DNA from: Flavobacteriaceae bacterium PS02334
GTDB taxonomy: Bacteria; Bacteroidota; Bacteroidia; Flavobacteriales; Flavobacteriaceae
Reading direction: 5' to 3'
Assembly: GCA_029959295.1 (NCBI GenBank)
Contig: JASCOH010000005.1
Span: 248,001-312,000, forward strand
DNA length: 64,000 nt
Within the stretch, counting starts at the first letter, position 1. Each line of letters begins with the position of its first letter. The position numbers and the translations under genes were made by a program. This document shows positions 8,511-17,610 of the stretch, in pieces. Below the pieces are notes generated by a model, which worked only from the letters and a program-made list of their open reading frames with translations, did no database searches and was not told the origin of the DNA.

Positions 8511-10625
8511 ATGAAAAAAGTAATTACAATGCTTATGTTGTTCTACGGATTCATGTTGTCAGCCCAAAGCAACAGGAATTCAGTAGAAAATTCCCAAAGC
8601 GGGAATGGTTCTTATGGTCCAACTTCTGTTATTCAGCCTGGTGCGGTACTGCCACCAAGCAATCAAAGTTTTTCGACAAACGCATTTCTCATACCCGATT
8701 GCACAGTAAATGGAATTTCAATTACTACTTCAGGTACAACGGCTTTTGCGTATTCAACTCCAACAGCACCGGTAACTTGCTTTCCTTTGGCTGATGGTTT
8801 TACTGGTACTTCTCCTTGGACAGGATCTGGCACTACAGGATTTGTAACTTATACTTTCAGCTCTCCAGTTAACAATGTGCGAGTTAGCTATTCGGCTGTA
8901 AACGGTCTGGTGGATATTGGTACAATAAATGTAAACGGCGGTGGCGCTATTTCGCTTTCGAGTCCTTGTGGTATCAATGTAGCCGGAAATGTTGTGACTT
9001 GTAATTTTCCAACTCCGACAGATTTTGGAGATATTGCAGTAACAGTATCTTCAACGTTGCCATTTACAACAATTACGCTTGTAAACACAGGAGGAAATAG
9101 CGGTTTTGTTGGCGGAAATCCTTGTAATTTTACATTTGGAAGATGTCTAGCGGGAAATACTGCACCAGTATTCAGAACCAGAACTTTATCAAACAGATGT
9201 CCGGCAACGACTGCAAATCTAACTACATTGCCAGTAGCGAGCCAGCCTTTTGGCACAACGTTTACTTGGCATACAGGTACGCCTGCTACAAACGCAAATA
9301 CAGTTAGCAATCCGTCGGCTGTTGGTCCTGGAACCTATTATGGAGCGTTTTATGATGCCGTTGGAAACTGCTATAGTCCAACTACGCCAATACTTGTTAC
9401 TATAACAGAATGTGTTGCTGACTTGCAAGTTACAAAAACTGCAGATGTGAGAACCGCTTCTATAGGATCAAATGTAACTTTTACAATTACAGCAACTAAT
9501 AACGGGACAAGCCCTGCAACCGGAGTAACCGTTACTGATGTTCTTCCGGTTGGATATACTTTTGTGAGCGCAACGCCATCCGTTGGAACTTGGTCTGCAC
9601 CAACTTGGACGATCAATAACCTAGCAGTAGGAGCTTCGGAAACGCTGACAATCGTTGCAACAGTTAGACCAAGAGGAGGTTATGCAAATACGGCAACAAT
9701 CACAGGAGACCAAACTGATCCTGATTTGACAAATAATACTTCAACAGTAATCATCAGGGTTTTTGTTCCTTTGGATAGAGTTGACGCAGTTGATGATGAT
9801 TTTAGAAGAACGCCTATTTCTATTTGTGGCGGAACAACACCTAGCGTATTTTCAAATGATACGGTAAACGGCTTCTCATTTTTACCATCAGCAGTAAATG
9901 TTTCGCTTGTTTTACCTCTTTCAATTCCAGGGGCGACAATTGATGCAAATGGTGTAATCACGATTCCTCCAGGAACAGCTCCAGGTGGTTATACGCTTAC
10001 TTACAGCTTATGTTCAAATAGTAGCTTAATTTGTGATACTGCCAATGTGAGTATTTTTGTTGATAGTATTTTTGTAGCAGCATTTAATGACAATTTCCTT
10101 TCTACTCCAATAAGCGGCTTTACGGGAGGACAAACTCCAAGCGTATTGACAAACGATAGCTATTATTCTGGTATTTCAGTATCATTAGCTTTTAGCCCAA
10201 TTGCAGGAGCGACAATTGATCAGGCTGGTATAATCACAATTCCTGCTGGAGTAGCCACAGGCAATTATACTTTCCTTTATCAATTAACAGATTGCAGAGG
10301 AAATGTATATCAAGCTAAAGCTGATGTTGCTATCTCAAGAAGAGTTATAATAGGGCCGATTGATCCAATTGATCCGTTTGACCCGATTCAATTAAAACAA
10401 GTAAAAATTTATCCAAATCCGAGCAATGGTAATTTCACTATTGATGCGACTGGTTTTGAAAATCTTTCAGTTTCAATCTACACTTCAATGGGAAGAAATG
10501 TTTATCAGCTTAATGATTTGAAAAACCAAGCAAAAGTTGATTTAAGCAACTTGCCAAAAGGTATTTATTTTGTGACATTAAATAATGGATCAGAATCAAT
10601 TCAGAAGAAAGTTGTGATTGATTAA
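8511..10625 (+). CDS. T9SS cargo surface protein with DUF11 domain
   Basis: This 704-residue protein has a signal peptide ending near LSAQ. Regions in order: an N-terminal beta-rich region, a DUF11 domain (ADLQVTKTADVRTAS, then VTVTDVLPVGYTF; residues about 300-415), and two tandem Ig-like repeats. The repeats share a D-x-F-x-x-TPIS start, TPSV, a GATID segment and an ITIP segment (residues about 425-605). The C-terminus is a type A T9SS sorting domain (IYPNPSNGNFTI through LPKGIYFVTL to the end at KKVVID). It should cross the outer membrane through the gliding-associated T9SS and stay on the surface or be released. An adhesin or matrix role is likely; there is no catalytic signature. A strong terminator follows. 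Confidence 0.85.
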   Translation: MKKVITMLMLFYGFMLSAQSNRNSVENSQSGNGSYGPTSVIQPGAVLPPSNQSFSTNAFLIPDCTVNGISITTSGTTAFAYSTPTAPVTCFPLADGFTGTSPWTGSGTTGFVTYTFSSPVNNVRVSYSAVNGLVDIGTINVNGGGAISLSSPCGINVAGNVVTCNFPTPTDFGDIAVTVSSTLPFTTITLVNTGGNSGFVGGNPCNFTFGRCLAGNTAPVFRTRTLSNRCPATTANLTTLPVASQPFGTTFTWHTGTPATNANTVSNPSAVGPGTYYGAFYDAVGNCYSPTTPILVTITECVADLQVTKTADVRTASIGSNVTFTITATNNGTSPATGVTVTDVLPVGYTFVSATPSVGTWSAPTWTINNLAVGASETLTIVATVRPRGGYANTATITGDQTDPDLTNNTSTVIIRVFVPLDRVDAVDDDFRRTPISICGGTTPSVFSNDTVNGFSFLPSAVNVSLVLPLSIPGATIDANGVITIPPGTAPGGYTLTYSLCSNSSLICDTANVSIFVDSIFVAAFNDNFLSTPISGFTGGQTPSVLTNDSYYSGISVSLAFSPIAGATIDQAGIITIPAGVATGNYTFLYQLTDCRGNVYQAKADVAISRRVIIGPIDPIDPFDPIQLKQVKIYPNPSNGNFTIDATGFENLSVSIYTSMGRNVYQLNDLKNQAKVDLSNLPKGIYFVTLNNGSESIQKKVVID

Positions 10626-10646
10626 TCATAGTAAATCTTAAAAATG

Positions 10647-10682
10647 AATCGCTATTCCCTCAAAAGAATAGCGATTTTTTTT
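10647..10682 (+). terminator. Rho-independent terminator
   Basis: Perfect 11-base stem AATCGCTATTC / GAATAGCGATT, 8-base loop, then eight T. It lies 21 bases after the T9SS cargo gene. Confidence 0.9.
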
Positions 10683-10767
10683 GCCTGAATTTTTTTATAA
10701 AGCTTATGGTTATAAGGCACAATAATTGAAATAAACGGCTAGAGTTACCAATCTCATAAATAGTTAT

Positions 10768-10775
10768 TAACTTTG
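10768..10775 (+). promoter_or_regulatory. -7 box TAACTTTG of rlmN
   Basis: Perfect TAnnTTTG ending four bases before the rlmN ATG at 10780. The predicted transcript would be leaderless or nearly so. Confidence 0.55.
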
Positions 10776-10779
10776 CGGC

Positions 10780-11823
10780 ATGCAAATCGAGAAAAAAGAC
10801 ATCCGAGCTTTGACAAAAGACCAGTTGCGCGATTTTTTTGTTTCCAATGGAGACAAAGCTTTTCGTGGCAATCAAGTTTATGAATGGCTTTGGAGCAAAG
10901 GGGCGCACAAATTTGACGACATGACCAATGTCGCAAAACCGACGCGCCAAATGTTAGAGGAAAATTTTGTGATCAATCATATCAAGGTCGATCAGATGCA
11001 AAGAAGTGAAGACGGAACCGTGAAAAATGCAGTTCGTCTGCACGATGGTTTGGTAGTAGAATCGGTTTTAATTCCTACGGATACAAGAACAACAGCCTGT
11101 GTTTCAAGTCAAGTTGGTTGCAGTTTAGATTGTAATTTTTGTGCTACCGCAAGGTTGAAAAGAATGCGAAATCTTGGTCCTGATGAGATTTATGACCAAG
11201 TTGTGGCCATTGATAACGAGAGTAAATTATACCATAATCGTCCGCTTTCAAATATTGTGTTCATGGGAATGGGCGAGCCTTTGATGAATTATAACAATGT
11301 TTTGAAAGCCATTGAAATGATAACTTCGACGGAAGGTTTGGGAATGTCGCCAAAAAGAATCATGGTTTCCACTTCTGGAGTTCCAAAAATGATTAAGAAA
11401 TTAGCCGACGACGAAGTGAAATTCAAGCTTGCTGTTTCTTTGCATTCTGCGATTGACGAAATCCGTGCTCGAATTATGCCTTTCAGCAAGAATTTTCCGT
11501 TGGCTGATTTGCGAGAAGCTTTGGAATATTGGTACAGAAAAACAAAGAGCAAAGTTTCGTATGAATATGTCGTTTGGAAAGATATCAATGACAATAAGGC
11601 TTCCATCGATGCTTTGGTGAAATTTTGCAAATATGTTCCTTGCAAAGTGAATTTGATAGAATACAATCCAATTGATGATGGCGAATTTCAGCAGGCTTCT
11701 GATGAATCTATAAATGCTTACATCAAGGCTTTAGAAGCTTCGGGAATCGTAGTGAAAGTTAGAAGAAGCAGGGGAAAAGACATTGACGCCGCTTGCGGAC
11801 AGCTTGCCAACAAAGAAGCTTAA
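10780..11823 (+). CDS. rlmN: 23S rRNA (adenine(2503)-C(2))-methyltransferase
   Basis: This 347-residue radical SAM enzyme methylates C2 of A2503 in 23S rRNA (and A37 of some tRNAs) in the cytoplasm. The iron-sulfur cluster motif is C114-SLD-C118-NF-C121. The second catalytic cysteine that carries the methyl group is C339 in DIDAACGQL near the C-terminus. The N-terminal accessory domain (LTKDQLRDFF, then FRGNQVYEWLW) and GMGEPLMNYNNV are also characteristic. Length matches the family. It is monocistronic, with its own -7 box just upstream and a hairpin terminator downstream. Confidence 0.95.
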   Translation: MQIEKKDIRALTKDQLRDFFVSNGDKAFRGNQVYEWLWSKGAHKFDDMTNVAKPTRQMLEENFVINHIKVDQMQRSEDGTVKNAVRLHDGLVVESVLIPTDTRTTACVSSQVGCSLDCNFCATARLKRMRNLGPDEIYDQVVAIDNESKLYHNRPLSNIVFMGMGEPLMNYNNVLKAIEMITSTEGLGMSPKRIMVSTSGVPKMIKKLADDEVKFKLAVSLHSAIDEIRARIMPFSKNFPLADLREALEYWYRKTKSKVSYEYVVWKDINDNKASIDALVKFCKYVPCKVNLIEYNPIDDGEFQQASDESINAYIKALEASGIVVKVRRSRGKDIDAACGQLANKEA

Positions 11824-11845
11824 GTTATTTACACATAATTTTTTC

Positions 11846-11879
11846 AAAACCTGATAACTATAAAAGTGTCAGGTTTTTT
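11846..11879 (+). terminator. Rho-independent terminator of rlmN
   Basis: Stem AAAACCTGA / TCAGGTTTT (9 bases, loop of 14) running into a T tract, 22 bases after the rlmN stop. Confidence 0.75.
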
Positions 11880-11939
11880 GTTTTAAAAAAATCTTTGCGA
11901 ATCTCGTAGGCTTATCTGCGAATCTCCACGTAATTTTCT

Positions 11940-11947
11940 TAAATTTG
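11940..11947 (+). promoter_or_regulatory. -7 box TAAATTTG of the polyprenyl synthase gene
   Basis: Perfect TAnnTTTG ending six bases before the ATG at 11954, so the transcript is predicted to start at or next to the start codon. Confidence 0.55.
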
Positions 11948-11953
11948 CATCCA

Positions 11954-12934
11954 ATGAAAATCACAGAGCAAATAAAACAGCCCATCCTTGCCGAAATGGA
12001 ACTTTTCGAGAAAAAGTTTCACGAAGCAATGTCTTCAAAAGTGGCTTTGCTCAACAGAATCACTTATTACATCGTCAACCGAAAAGGCAAGCAGATGCGA
12101 CCGATGTTCGTGTTTCTTACTGCAAAAATGGTTTCTGGCGGCAATGTAAACGAAAGAACGTATCGTGGCGCTTCCGTAATTGAGCTGATTCACACAGCGA
12201 CTTTAGTTCACGATGATGTTGTAGACGATAGCAACAGACGTCGCGGATTTTTCTCAATAAATGCCTTATGGAAAAATAAAATTGCAGTTCTTGTTGGAGA
12301 TTATTTGCTCTCAAAAGGACTTTTGCTTTCTATCGATAACGGCGATTTTGACTTGCTGAAAATTATTTCCGTAGCCGTAAGAGAAATGAGCGAAGGAGAA
12401 TTATTGCAGATTGAGAAAGCGAGAAGGCTTGATATTACTGAAGAGGTTTACTATGAAATCATCCGTCAGAAAACGGCAACATTAATCGCGGCTTGTTGTT
12501 CGCTTGGCGCTTGTTCTGTAATTCCGGGCAATGCTGAAGTCGTAGAAAAAATGCGAAAGTTTGGTGAATTGATCGGGATGGCTTTTCAAATCAAGGATGA
12601 TCTTTTTGATTACACTGATGACGCCATAGGAAAACCAACCGGAATTGATATTAAAGAACAGAAAATGACACTTCCATTAATTCATGTTCTCAATAATTGT
12701 ACTCCAAAAGAAAAAAGCTGGGTGATTAATTCTATAAAAAATCACAACAAAGACAAAAAGCGTGTCAAAGAAGTTATCGTTTTTGTAAAAAACAACCACG
12801 GACTTACTTATGCCGAAGAAAAAATGGTTGAATTCCAGCAGGAAGCATTAATGCTTATCCAAGATTTTCCTGATTCTGCTTACAAAGAGGCACTTATCTT
12901 GATGGTAAATTACGTTATTGAAAGAAAGAAGTAA
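11954..12934 (+). CDS. Trans-polyprenyl diphosphate synthase
   Basis: This protein is about 326 residues and condenses isopentenyl diphosphate units onto an allylic primer. It carries both aspartate-rich motifs: D87-D-V-V-D-D followed by NRRRG (first, DDxxD) and D215-D-L-F-D (second). The GKQMRP motif near the N-terminus binds the homoallylic substrate. It most likely makes the side chain of menaquinone (MK-6 in flavobacteria), like IspB-type long-chain synthases; chain length is inferred from genus physiology. An in-frame TTG at 11945 lies inside the -7 box, so the ATG is preferred. It is cytoplasmic and monocistronic. Confidence 0.9.
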   Translation: MKITEQIKQPILAEMELFEKKFHEAMSSKVALLNRITYYIVNRKGKQMRPMFVFLTAKMVSGGNVNERTYRGASVIELIHTATLVHDDVVDDSNRRRGFFSINALWKNKIAVLVGDYLLSKGLLLSIDNGDFDLLKIISVAVREMSEGELLQIEKARRLDITEEVYYEIIRQKTATLIAACCSLGACSVIPGNAEVVEKMRKFGELIGMAFQIKDDLFDYTDDAIGKPTGIDIKEQKMTLPLIHVLNNCTPKEKSWVINSIKNHNKDKKRVKEVIVFVKNNHGLTYAEEKMVEFQQEALMLIQDFPDSAYKEALILMVNYVIERKK

Positions 12935-13119
12935 TGCTGATTAGCGAATGCGCTAATTGTTAAATTTAAAAAAAAATCTAATTTTTTTTCCACTCCATGC
13001 AACCTTTTTTGAACCAATCTCGTCTATGCTAATAGAAGACTGTAATTAATTGCAAAAATCAATTTCAATGGCAAAGTCAAAATTTGGAATTGTGATTGAA
13101 ATTTGAAATTGACATTTAA

Positions 13120-13680
13120 ATGAAAGTAATAAACTTACATCAAGAAGAAAAGGATATCATCGCACTCGCTGTCGAGAATAACCGACATGCGCAGCAAAAA
13201 ATCTACTCGGCGCACTCTCCGAAAATGTTGAGCGTTTGCCGTCAGTATATCAAAGATTTGCACCAGGCGGAAGATATTATGATTACGGCTTTCATGAAAG
13301 TTTTTACAAACCTGAAAAATTTTGAGCACAAAGGAAGTTTCGAAGGTTGGATCAGAAGAATAATGGTGAACGAATGTATTTCTTTTATCAGAGTTCAGAA
13401 AAAAGTGAAATATATTGAAGATGAAAATTTCTTCGAAGAAACACACAACAATACCGACAGTCAATTTAATGTAGAAGATATTCAGTTTTTAATTGACGGT
13501 TTGCCAGATGGCTACAAAATGGTTTTCAATTTATATGCTATCGAAGGATTTAAACACCAAGAAATTGCGAAAATGCTTGGAATAAATGAAGGAACATCGA
13601 AATCGCAATTGTCACACGCCCGCAAAATACTGCAGGCACAAATTAACAAATTAAAGAATTTTCAAAATGGAACCGAATAA
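13120..13680 (+). CDS. ECF RNA polymerase sigma factor
   Basis: This 186-residue sigma-70 family protein has region 2 (residues about 25-95: DLHQAEDIMITAFMKVFTNL, then FEGWIRRIMVNECI) and region 4 (about 120-175: LPDGYKMVFNLYAIEGFKHQEIAKML). It has no regions 1 or 3, so it is of the extracytoplasmic-function type. It is the first gene of a three-gene operon, and its stop overlaps the next start by 14 bases. The second gene encodes a single-pass membrane protein that may hold the sigma factor, and the third a putative outer-membrane barrel. The stimulus is unknown. The 185-base gap upstream holds a small hairpin at 12940-12957 and no perfect -7 box, so it may have an ECF-type promoter. Confidence 0.9.
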   Translation: MKVINLHQEEKDIIALAVENNRHAQQKIYSAHSPKMLSVCRQYIKDLHQAEDIMITAFMKVFTNLKNFEHKGSFEGWIRRIMVNECISFIRVQKKVKYIEDENFFEETHNNTDSQFNVEDIQFLIDGLPDGYKMVFNLYAIEGFKHQEIAKMLGINEGTSKSQLSHARKILQAQINKLKNFQNGTE

Positions 13681-14368
13681 TAAATTAGAGCAAAATTTTA
13701 GAGACCAGCTGAATCAAAGGGAGATTCAGCCTTCTGAAAAAGCATGGGACAGGCTGGATGCAATGCTTTCGGTTGCTGAAAAGAAAAAGCCGAAAAGAAC
13801 ATGGCTGTATATTGCGGCAAGTTTTTTAGGATTTCTATTGGTTGGAACGATTTATCTCAATCAATCAAAAACGGAGCAGATAGATAGTAAAAATGCTATC
13901 GTATTGGAAAATAAAAAAGAAAATAAGCCACAAGAAATAAAAGAAACGCCTTTTGCAGTAAAAGAAGAAGTAATTGCAAGCAACGAAAATCATCAATCTG
14001 AGTCTCATCAAGCTCAAAAATCATCAATCAAAAAAGAACAAGTTAAGAATCAAATTCTTGAAACAACTACAAAACAAGAAGTTGCAATTGAAGATGTTAA
14101 AGCTGAAGAAGTGGCCCAAAAAATCATGGAACTCAGCAAGTCTGAAAGAGGTGTAACTGATCAGGAAATTAATGACTTGCTCAGCAAAGCAAAAAAAGAC
14201 ATCGCAGCACAGCGCTTGTTTAATAAGACGACTAAAAAAGTCGACGCCACAGCACTTCTTCTGGACGCAGAACGCGGGCTCGACAATTCTTTTAAACAAA
14301 AGGTTTTCGACTTGTTGAAGGAAGGCTACAAAGAAACTAAAACTTTTGTAGCCGAAAGAAACAATTAA
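13667..14368 (+). CDS. Single-pass membrane protein, probable anti-sigma factor
   Basis: This 233-residue protein has a cytoplasmic N-terminal stretch (residues 1-42), one membrane helix (about 44-62, WLYIAASFLGFLLVGTIYL) and a long charged, Lys/Glu/Gln-rich periplasmic part with coiled-coil character. No anti-sigma family motif such as a zinc-binding HxxxCxxC is present. The role is inferred from the 14-base overlap with the ECF sigma gene and the membrane topology. It could instead be a structural link between the inner membrane and the barrel protein encoded next. Confidence 0.6.
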   Translation: MEPNNKLEQNFRDQLNQREIQPSEKAWDRLDAMLSVAEKKKPKRTWLYIAASFLGFLLVGTIYLNQSKTEQIDSKNAIVLENKKENKPQEIKETPFAVKEEVIASNENHQSESHQAQKSSIKKEQVKNQILETTTKQEVAIEDVKAEEVAQKIMELSKSERGVTDQEINDLLSKAKKDIAAQRLFNKTTKKVDATALLLDAERGLDNSFKQKVFDLLKEGYKETKTFVAERNN

Positions 14369-14391
14369 ATCATCAATTAAAAATCAACATC

Positions 14392-15435
14392 ATGAACAGA
14401 ATTATTTTTTATATCACAATAGTGGTAGTGGTCTTTTGTGTCCAAAATTTAACAGCACAAACATTTGATTACCAAGCAGAAATTAAGAACCTGCAGGAAA
14501 GAAAAGTCCAAATTGAAAGCTCAGAACGTGAGGAATTGCAGAAGGATATTATTAAAATTGAAAACCGCTTGGCAAAAAACGAAATTACAAAAGACGAGGC
14601 GCAAAAGCAAAAAGAAGAAGCGGCGTTGAAAAGAGCGCAAAACATTGAAGACAAGACAGCAATTGCAGATAGTCAGATTTCATTGTTAGAAAGAAATAAA
14701 AACTATGCGTCAATTGAAGAATATGACGGCGATAATTCAGGAAGCAGAATCAAATTCGGAAATATCTTCGAATTTAATTCAAATGGTTACAAAAATAAAG
14801 ACACCGTTGGCACAAAAGAAAGACAGAACCGTCGCACTTATTCGTATTTGGTTTTTGCAATCGGCGGAGCAAATAATCTAGTCACTAACGGAGCTGTTGC
14901 GCATTCAGATTTCAAATATACCGGATCTCGTTCCTATGAATGGGGACTTGCCTTCAACAGAAAATTAGGAAAAAATAGCAACCTTTTGCATTTGCAATAT
15001 GGACTTTCATTGATGTACAACGATTTAAAGCCTACAGACAATCGCTTTTTTGTAGATAACGGAAAAGAAACCAATCTAGAAACAAATACTGTTCATATGA
15101 AAGATTCCAGATTCAGAAATGTTAATTTGGTAGTTCCGGTTCATTTTGAATTGGATTTCGGAAAAAACAGACACCAAGGTTTCCGTCTAGGAATGGGAGG
15201 CTATGCAGGAGTTAATGTGAAAACAAAGCAGATTTTGAAGTTCGATATTGACAATTATAAAAGAAGAGAAGTAACAAAAGGCGACTTTAATGTGAACGAT
15301 TTTATCTATGGGCTTAGCACTTATTTCGGCTACAAATCTGCGAGTTTGTACTTAAAATATGACCTGAATCCGCTTTTCAAAAACAATGCAGTGGATCAAA
15401 ATAATATATCATTAGGATTGCGTTTCGATTTATAA
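14392..15435 (+). CDS. Putative outer-membrane beta-barrel protein with coiled-coil N-terminus
   Basis: This 347-residue protein has a signal peptide ending near LTAQ. Residues about 25-110 form a charged coiled coil (IKNLQERKVQIESSEREEL and following heptads). The C-terminal two thirds alternate in beta-strand fashion, and the protein ends in LGLRFDL with a terminal aromatic/hydrophobic pattern as in outer-membrane barrels. It is the third gene of the ECF operon, 23 bases after the second. The coiled coil would reach into the periplasm, which fits sensing envelope state or anchoring the second protein. No named family is recognised. Confidence 0.65.
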   Translation: MNRIIFYITIVVVVFCVQNLTAQTFDYQAEIKNLQERKVQIESSEREELQKDIIKIENRLAKNEITKDEAQKQKEEAALKRAQNIEDKTAIADSQISLLERNKNYASIEEYDGDNSGSRIKFGNIFEFNSNGYKNKDTVGTKERQNRRTYSYLVFAIGGANNLVTNGAVAHSDFKYTGSRSYEWGLAFNRKLGKNSNLLHLQYGLSLMYNDLKPTDNRFFVDNGKETNLETNTVHMKDSRFRNVNLVVPVHFELDFGKNRHQGFRLGMGGYAGVNVKTKQILKFDIDNYKRREVTKGDFNVNDFIYGLSTYFGYKSASLYLKYDLNPLFKNNAVDQNNISLGLRFDL

Positions 15436-15466
15436 ATTTATGTATTAGAGTTAGTTAAATACGTTA

Positions 15467-15500
15467 AATGTCCGTTGTGTTAATTGCAGCGGGCATTTTT
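15467..15500 (+). terminator. Rho-independent terminator of the ECF operon
   Basis: 11-base stem AATGTCCGTTG / CAGCGGGCATT with two G-T pairs, 9-base loop and a following T run. It lies 31 bases after the barrel gene. Confidence 0.8.
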
Positions 15501-15597
15501 ATTTATTGACATGATCTTTTAAAACTTTGCTAAACCGTTCAATTTTTGCGTTTAAATTTTCAGCTCTTTACTTTAAAATCGAACATATTAATCTTCG

Positions 15598-15605
15598 TAT
15601 CTTTG
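15598..15605 (+). promoter_or_regulatory. -7 box TATCTTTG of dnaG
   Basis: Perfect TAnnTTTG with a predicted start near 15611, about 25 bases before the dnaG start codon. Confidence 0.6.
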
Positions 15606-15636
15606 CCCAAACATATAACTTCAGAATTCCTAAAAA

Positions 15637-17610
15637 TTGATATCAAAAGCCACCATTGACACTGTTTTCGAAACCGCCAGAGTAGAGGAGGTGATCGGTG
15701 ATTTTGTGCAATTAAAAAGAGCAGGAAGTAATTTTAAAGGCTTGAGTCCTTTTTCAGATGAGCGTTCCCCATCTTTCATGGTTTCTCCGGTAAAACAGAT
15801 TTGGAAGGATTTTAGCTCCGGTAAAGGCGGAAACTCCGTGGCTTTCTTGATGGAGCATGAACATTTTACGTATCCGGAAGCGATTCGATATCTAGCCAAG
15901 AAATACAATATCGAGATAGAAGAAACCGAGCGTTCTGATGAAGAAAAAGCAGAAGCAAACGAAAAAGAAAGCATGTATTTGGTTTCTGAATTCGCTAAAA
16001 GATATTTCCATGATATTCTTTTGAATAATGAAGAAGGCCAAGCAATTGGTTATTCTTATTTTAAGGAAAGAGGTTTTACCAGTGAAACAATTAAAAAATT
16101 TGAGCTTGGCTATTCTCCAGAATCTTGGGATGCACTAACAAAAGAAGCGCTTGGAAAAGGCTATAAATTAGAATATCTTGACAAAACCGGATTAACAATT
16201 GTAAAGGAAGACAAGCAATTTGATCGTTTTAAAGGTCGGGTTATGTTTCCCATTCAAAGCATGTCAGGACGAACTTTAGGTTTTGGCGGCAGAATTTTAA
16301 CCAATGATAAAAAAGCGGCGAAATACCTGAATTCTCCTGAAAGCGATATTTACCATAAAAGTAAAGTTCTCTACGGAATTTTTCATGCCAAGCAAGCCAT
16401 CGCCAAGCAAGATGTCTGTTATTTGGTCGAAGGCTACACTGATGTAATCCAATTTCATCAAGCCGGAATCGAGAATACTGTTTCTTCTTCAGGAACCGCA
16501 TTGACTCCAGATCAAATACGTTTGGTAAATCGACTTACAAAAAATATTACGGTACTTTTTGATGGAGATGCTGCGGGCTTGCGAGCTTCCATACGAGGAA
16601 TCGATTTGATTTTGGAAGAAGGAATGAACGTCAAAGTATGTACTTTTCCTGATGGAGAAGATCCGGATAGCTTTGCCAGAAAGAATTCTCATGACGATTT
16701 AGTTCGTTACTTAGATTCAAATTCAAAAGATTTTATACAGTTCAAAGCCTCTCTTTTAATGGATGAAGCGAAAAATGATCCAGTAAAAAAAGCAGGATTG
16801 ATTCGCGATATGGTAACTAGTATTTCAAAAATTCCAGATCGCATCCAAAGAGAAATTTATATACAGGAAACTGCCAGAATCATGGATATTTCTGAACAAG
16901 TTTTGGTCAATACTTTGGCACAGCTTGTTCAAAAAGATATTACAGAATCTGGAAAAAAAATCAAACAAGAGCAAAAAGCTTTTGAAGTTGTAAAAAATGA
17001 AAATCCTTCTGAGAGTCCAAGAGTCGATGTTTTATATGAATTAGAAAGAAAAATTATCGAAATTCTTCTGCTTTATGGTCACAAAGATGAAGAGTTTGAA
17101 GATATTCTGCTAAAAACAAATGAAGAAGGTGAAATCTATGAGTCTTCTGAAAAAAAGGAGTATAAAGTTTTTCAGCGAATTTATTTAAGCCTTCAAGAAG
17201 ATGAGGTTGAATTGGCAAATCCTTTATTTAGAGATATTTATAATGATTTGGTGAATTATTTTCTCCAAAACGACATCTTCAATATTGAGCATTATTTAAT
17301 GCACCTTGCTCCAGAATTAAGCCAAGAAGTTACCGATATCTTGATGCGGGAAGAAAGAGATTTGCTCCACAATTGGGAGGGACAGAATATAATTGTAAAA
17401 CAAAAAGACCAAACTATAAGTCAATATGTGTCTGAAACCATATTGACTTTAAGATGGTTTTTAGTGGATAAAATTATAGAAGAATTAAAAGGAAGCATTT
17501 CTCCAGACGCCGACAATAGTGAAACATTGTCGATGGCCATGGATTATTATAAATTAATCAATTCTTTTTCTTCAAAATTAGGAAGAGTTATGTCGCGTTA
17601 CAGCAACTAA
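15637..17610 (+). CDS. dnaG: DNA primase DnaG (TTG start, zinc ligands lost)
   Basis: This 657-residue primase makes RNA primers at the replication fork. The start is TTG at 15637, since an in-frame stop lies two codons upstream. The N-terminal domain aligns with the CHC2 zinc-binding domain, but its four metal ligands are replaced: CPFH becomes S37-P-F-S40 and CFGC becomes D58-F-S-S61. The TOPRIM catalytic core is intact (YLVEGYTDVIQFHQAG and LFDGDAAGLRAS), preceded by the primase core with GFGGRIL. The C-terminal helicase-binding region is divergent. The stop overlaps the convergent regulator gene by 4 bases. Confidence 0.95.
   Translation: MISKATIDTVFETARVEEVIGDFVQLKRAGSNFKGLSPFSDERSPSFMVSPVKQIWKDFSSGKGGNSVAFLMEHEHFTYPEAIRYLAKKYNIEIEETERSDEEKAEANEKESMYLVSEFAKRYFHDILLNNEEGQAIGYSYFKERGFTSETIKKFELGYSPESWDALTKEALGKGYKLEYLDKTGLTIVKEDKQFDRFKGRVMFPIQSMSGRTLGFGGRILTNDKKAAKYLNSPESDIYHKSKVLYGIFHAKQAIAKQDVCYLVEGYTDVIQFHQAGIENTVSSSGTALTPDQIRLVNRLTKNITVLFDGDAAGLRASIRGIDLILEEGMNVKVCTFPDGEDPDSFARKNSHDDLVRYLDSNSKDFIQFKASLLMDEAKNDPVKKAGLIRDMVTSISKIPDRIQREIYIQETARIMDISEQVLVNTLAQLVQKDITESGKKIKQEQKAFEVVKNENPSESPRVDVLYELERKIIEILLLYGHKDEEFEDILLKTNEEGEIYESSEKKEYKVFQRIYLSLQEDEVELANPLFRDIYNDLVNYFLQNDIFNIEHYLMHLAPELSQEVTDILMREERDLLHNWEGQNIIVKQKDQTISQYVSETILTLRWFLVDKIIEELKGSISPDADNSETLSMAMDYYKLINSFSSKLGRVMSRYSN

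Noticed and set aside
8888-9310. Minus-strand frame (140 codons) opposite the T9SS surface protein
   Set aside because: Val/Pro/Thr-rich antisense shadow of the repetitive beta-rich gene; no start signals or recognisable motif.
12940-12957. Hairpin ATTAGCG / CGCTAAT after the polyprenyl synthase gene as a terminator
   Set aside because: The 7-base stem is perfect but is not followed directly by a T run, so I did not call it as a terminator.
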